A DNA stretch of 64,000 bases, taken from positions 1-64,000 of the forward strand of contig DASUTC010000077.1 in NCBI GenBank assembly GCA_036374795.1. The letters run 5' to 3'. Source of the stretch: Herpetosiphonaceae bacterium (GTDB taxonomy: Bacteria > Chloroflexota > Chloroflexia > Chloroflexales > Kallotenuaceae). The notes below the pieces were generated by a model, which saw only the letters and a program-made list of their open reading frames with translations, ran no database searches and was not told the origin of the DNA. The position numbers were made by a program, and so were the translations under genes. Position 1 is the stretch's first letter; the number at the start of each line of letters is the position of its first letter. This document shows, in pieces, positions 60,801 through 64,000 of the stretch.

Positions 60801-63446
60801 ATGCACTCCCCCCGTTACCTGTTCGCCGTGGCAGCCCTCTTGCTGTCGACCCTGTTGAGCACCGGCATCGGCCAGGCCAGCCAGACCGCCCAGAGTCAGG
60901 CGGCTCCGATCCGCCTGAAAGCCGCCACATTCACCCCTGCCCGTGGCGAAGCGCCCGCGATTCCCCCCGGCCTGACCCGCGCCGGATACGCTGAAGGCGA
61001 GCGCGGCTACTATATCGTGCAGTTCGGTGGTCCCGTCGAGCAGGCATGGAAAGATCAGGTCAGCGCCGCAGGCGCGGAGCTGCTGGACTATATCCCAGAT
61101 TTCGCGTTCAAAGTCCGCATGAACCCGGCGCAGGCCCGCCGCGTCGAGCAGTTGGGCAACGTGGCCTGGGTTGGCGTGTTCCACCCGGCCTACAAGCTCA
61201 GCCCGAACCTCAAGCGCGACGGCGCTCAGCTCTACAACGTGCGTGTCGAGCGCGGCGCGGATGCCGGACAGGCTGCCGCCGCGATTGCTCGGACCAGCGC
61301 GCAGGTGATCGGACGCCAGGGCAGCTACCTCGTCGTCGCGGCGGACGCTGCGCAGCTCGACGCGATTGCGCGGGTGCTCGATGTCGCCTGGGTCGAGAAC
61401 TTCTTGCTGCCTGAGAAGCACAACCAGTACGGCGCGGGCGCGATCATGGGCGCGAATACCGCCAACGCCAGCGGCTACGACGGCTCGACGCAGACCGTAG
61501 CGGTCGCCGACACCGGCATTGGCAACGGCACCACGACGGGCGCGCATGGCGATATTCCCGCCAGCCGTGTCACCGCAGTTTATAACTGGGTTGGCGTCAC
61601 CGACTTCTGCTTCCAGACGATCGTCGACGACGGCGCGCAGGATGTCGATAGCGGTCACGGCACGCACGTGGCAGGCTCGGTGCTCAGTGACGGCGACGCC
61701 AGCGGCGCGAACAAGGGCACCGCTCCCGCAGCACGGCTCGTCTTCCAGGCCACCGAGAACTGGGTTCGCACGTCGTCGTTCTGCAAGAACTTCTACGGCT
61801 ACATGGACGATTACTACCTGACGGGGCTGCCAGCCGATCTGCGCCAGCTCTTCCAGCAGGCGTACGACGCCAACGCGCGCATCCATGCCAACTCGTGGGG
61901 CAGCGCGGCGGCGGGCGACTACACCGCCTATAGCGCCAACGCCGACGATTTCATCTGGAATCATCGCGACATGACGATCACCTTCTCGGCGGGCAACGAG
62001 GGCATCGACGCCAATGCCAACGGTGAGATCGACAACGACTCGACCGGCTCACCGGCCACCGCCAAGAACGTGATCACCGTTGGCGCGAGCGAGAACGACC
62101 GCCAGGGTCACTACGAGTGCGACTCCAGCACGACCTACACCTCGCGCGATACCAGCTACCAGTCGGGCCAGACCTGCGCCAGCATGGGCTTCAATAACTT
62201 CCTGGGCACGTACGGCCAGCGCTGGGGCAGCGACTATCCCGCCAATCCGATCGCCAGCGACCCGACGGCAGGCAACAAAGAGCAGATGGCGGCCTTCTCC
62301 AGCCGTGGCCCGACCGACGACGGACGCATCAAGCCCGATGTTGTCGCCCCCGGCACCTGGATTCTCTCGACCTACTCCGACCTGCACCAGGAGGGCTACG
62401 GCGATCCGCTCAATCCGCAGAACAACGCTTTCCAGTCCGACGGCTGGGGCATGCCGGTCAACGGGCAGTACAAGTACTTCGGCGGCACCTCGATGTCGAA
62501 CCCGCTGACGGCGGGCGCGGCGGCAGTGGTGCGCGACTACTACCAGAAGGCGCATAGCGTCAGCGCCAGCTCGGCCCTGACCAAGGCCACGCTGATCAAC
62601 TCCGCCGTCGATCTGCTCGACGAGAACAACGACGGCGCGAGCGACAACGACTATCCGATTCCCAACGTCCACGAGGGCTGGGGCCGCGTCAACGTCGCCA
62701 AGGCGACCGACGGCAGCCTCCAGTTCGTCGAGCAGACGACCGGCCTGAGCACCAACGGCACCGCGACCTACCAGGCGAACGTCACAGGCGGCGCTCTGCT
62801 CAAAGTCTCGCTGGTCTGGAGCGACTACGCTTCGACCGAGGCCGCGACCAAGAATCTGGTCAACGACCTGGATCTGACGCTCACCGCGCCGAACGGCACG
62901 ATCTATCGCGGCAACGTCTTCGGCGGCGGCTGGTCGGCAACCGGCGGCACGGCGGATCGCACCAACAACGTCGAGAATGCGTACATCCAGTCGGCGGCAG
63001 CCGGCACCTGGACGATCCAGGTACGCGGCTACAACGTGCCGAACGGCGCGCAGCCCTTTGCGCTGGTTGTCGACGGCGGCGCGCTCACCACACCGCCACC
63101 ACCGGCCCCGATGCACGTCGGCGACCTCGACGCCACCCGCGCGCTCGTCAGCAGCCGCGCCTGGCAGGCTACCGTGACGACGACCGTCCACGATGCGAGC
63201 CACGGCGCAATCGCTAATGCGACTGTCACCGGCTCGTGGAGCGGCGGCATTACCGGCACCGGCACCTGCACGACGAACGCCTCCGGCCAGTGCAGCGTCA
63301 CCAGCGGTAACATCTCGACCAAGAACGCCAGCGCGACGTTTACGGTAACGAATGTGACGCAGGCCTCGTACACCTACCAGTCGTCGAGCAACCACGATCC
63401 CGACGGCGACAGCAACGGCACGGCGATCACCGTCGCCAGGCCGTAG
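60801..63446 (+). CDS. Secreted S8 (subtilisin-like) serine protease
   Basis: An 881-residue protein with AAAGGAG 7 nt before ATG 60801. A Sec signal peptide (LFAVAALLLSTLLSTGIGQA) is followed by a propeptide of about 190 residues. The catalytic domain has Asp237 in VAVADTGIG, His286 in DSGHGTHVAGS and Ser564 in GGTSMSNPLTAG. A beta-sandwich domain follows (ALLKVSLVWSDYASTEAATK, NDLDLTLTAPNG), as in proprotein-like or kumamolisin-unrelated S8 relatives. A final Ig-like module of about 100 residues (GDLDATRALVSSRAWQATVT) is separated by a TTPPPPAP linker. It should degrade external protein. The final module has no anchor signal. Confidence 0.95.
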   Translation: MHSPRYLFAVAALLLSTLLSTGIGQASQTAQSQAAPIRLKAATFTPARGEAPAIPPGLTRAGYAEGERGYYIVQFGGPVEQAWKDQVSAAGAELLDYIPDFAFKVRMNPAQARRVEQLGNVAWVGVFHPAYKLSPNLKRDGAQLYNVRVERGADAGQAAAAIARTSAQVIGRQGSYLVVAADAAQLDAIARVLDVAWVENFLLPEKHNQYGAGAIMGANTANASGYDGSTQTVAVADTGIGNGTTTGAHGDIPASRVTAVYNWVGVTDFCFQTIVDDGAQDVDSGHGTHVAGSVLSDGDASGANKGTAPAARLVFQATENWVRTSSFCKNFYGYMDDYYLTGLPADLRQLFQQAYDANARIHANSWGSAAAGDYTAYSANADDFIWNHRDMTITFSAGNEGIDANANGEIDNDSTGSPATAKNVITVGASENDRQGHYECDSSTTYTSRDTSYQSGQTCASMGFNNFLGTYGQRWGSDYPANPIASDPTAGNKEQMAAFSSRGPTDDGRIKPDVVAPGTWILSTYSDLHQEGYGDPLNPQNNAFQSDGWGMPVNGQYKYFGGTSMSNPLTAGAAAVVRDYYQKAHSVSASSALTKATLINSAVDLLDENNDGASDNDYPIPNVHEGWGRVNVAKATDGSLQFVEQTTGLSTNGTATYQANVTGGALLKVSLVWSDYASTEAATKNLVNDLDLTLTAPNGTIYRGNVFGGGWSATGGTADRTNNVENAYIQSAAAGTWTIQVRGYNVPNGAQPFALVVDGGALTTPPPPAPMHVGDLDATRALVSSRAWQATVTTTVHDASHGAIANATVTGSWSGGITGTGTCTTNASGQCSVTSGNISTKNASATFTVTNVTQASYTYQSSSNHDPDGDSNGTAITVARP

Positions 63447-63483
63447 CCCTCCATCCGTCGCTGCTACATTCAGGCTGATACCG

Positions 63484-63518
63484 CGAAACCTCCTGCGCTA
63501 GATTGCCAGGAGGTTTCG
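63484..63518. terminator. Intergenic hairpin between convergent genes
   Basis: CGAAACCTCCTG (63484-63495) and CAGGAGGTTTCG (63507-63518) form a perfect 12-bp stem with an 11-nt loop. It lies between the subtilase and the convergent gene. There is no T-run. Confidence 0.65.
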
Positions 63519-63534
63519 TCGTAGACAGGATCAG

Positions 63535-64000
63535 CTACATACTCCGGCGCAAAAACGACGTGCGACGATAGCGGATCACCCGATCCGATGACCACGGCGC
63601 TTCAGGAGCCATCGTCAGGCTTGCCAGCGCCAGCAGCACCGTATCGTAGTTGACACGCCAGCCCGCGAAGTCGCGCCAGGCCCGATCGCGATCCGCCTTC
63701 AGCTCCACGCCCGCCGCCGCCATCTGCTCGCACGCCGCGTCGAACTCCGCCCGCGACACGCTGATCGGATCGTCGGGCGCGGGATTGCGATCGTACGGGA
63801 TGCGAAAGAAATCGGCGATCGTCTGTAGCGCCAGGTAGCCCGCCCGCAGACATAGATCCGCCTGCGAGTCGCGCGGTACGGCCACGACCGCGTTGACCAG
63901 CGCCGCAGCGTCCAGCACCGCGCCCGCCGCCGTGACCCAGGAGTGCTCAGGATGCGGCGAGCGAAAAAACGCCAGTGCGGCCAGCGATGTATGGCTCTCC
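63535..64000 (-). CDS. Ion-channel-like membrane protein, C-terminal part
   Basis: The frame continues to the right edge, so the N-terminus and any membrane part lie outside. The visible 154 residues include FFRSPHPEHSWVTAAGAVLD, then AAALVNAVVAVPRDSQADLC and LRAGYLALQTIADFF. From memory this pattern is the conserved cytoplasmic tail that follows a two-helix pore domain in a family of bacterial potassium-channel-like proteins. An internal GTG (ending at 63918) would give only 127 residues and is not the likely start. Confidence in the family is moderate. Confidence 0.55.
   Translation of the reverse strand, partial: ESHTSLAALAFFRSPHPEHSWVTAAGAVLDAAALVNAVVAVPRDSQADLCLRAGYLALQTIADFFRIPYDRNPAPDDPISVSRAEFDAACEQMAAAGVELKADRDRAWRDFAGWRVNYDTVLLALASLTMAPEAPWSSDRVIRYRRTSFLRRSM

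Noticed and set aside
60705-61964. 419-codon open frame on the minus strand opposite the subtilase gene
   Set aside because: It mirrors the coding frame of a clear S8 protease with signal peptide and catalytic residues, and its product is Arg/Ala-rich without domain features. It is a G+C-driven shadow.
62049-63395. 448-codon minus-strand frame in the 3' half of the subtilase gene
   Set aside because: Same reason: antisense of a well-supported gene, no ribosome site or domain.

Overview
The window is about 65% G+C apart from one A+T-richer island. It looks like the chromosome of a member of the Chloroflexota, probably class Chloroflexia. This is inferred from protein style only (DUF4388 protein, BMP-type nucleoside ABC transporter, LuxR-TM-kelch regulator, many GT4 glycosyltransferases, extended or leaderless -10 promoters). 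There is no rRNA gene and only one tRNA gene, so the placement is not firm.

Layout. 1-650: end of a secreted SH3b/M23 endopeptidase. 807-14047: envelope glycan region with a polytopic membrane protein, a LuxR-TM-kelch regulator, three GT4 glycosyltransferases, a flippase, a pyruvyl transferase, a lipoprotein, an Ala/Gly-rich secreted protein and a methyltransferase. 14391-17611: ADP-forming acyl-CoA synthetase followed by a Pta N-terminal-like protein. 17892-22258: tandem-XRE regulator, MOSC protein, TldD protease and ComEC. 22666-27517: a 1,234-residue polymorphic toxin with an eCIS-type N-terminus, about 490 residues of 11-residue helical repeats and a nuclease-like tip, followed by two immunity candidates. 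The toxin tip and immunity genes are clearly A+T-richer than the flanks.

27631-31500: isocitrate dehydrogenase, two CbiX-type chelatase halves and pgk. Between the chelatases and pgk lies a structured 350-nt segment that I read as an orphan omega-RNA (HEARO-like) IS200/IS605 relic. 31590-39901: small barrel protein, M14 carboxypeptidase, MGT-type glycosyltransferase carrying a 4x22-residue insert, two-component system with a Met-rich DM13 protein, orphan antitoxin, murI and tRNA-Gln(CTG). 40058-42815: DUF2520 Rossmann protein, panB and panC, a pantothenate set in which the DUF2520 protein may supply the ketopantoate reductase. 43038-48450: DUF4388 protein, macro-like protein, zinc-ribbon protein, a 44-residue membrane peptide and a divergent P-type ATPase. 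48651-55462: two TrkA-type K+ regulatory subunits flanking a complete nucleoside ABC importer. 55554-64000: GH15 enzyme, amidase with three C-terminal repeats, thiolase, subtilase and the C-terminal part of an ion-channel-like protein.

Three genome-level signatures stand out: (1) an intergenic repeat family built of ACAAAGA units and their complement, folding as hairpins mostly between convergent genes; (2) -10 boxes only 6-8 nt before start codons, implying leaderless mRNAs; (3) G-rich intergenic repeats, one of which sits between two copies of a 36-bp duplicated gene end.
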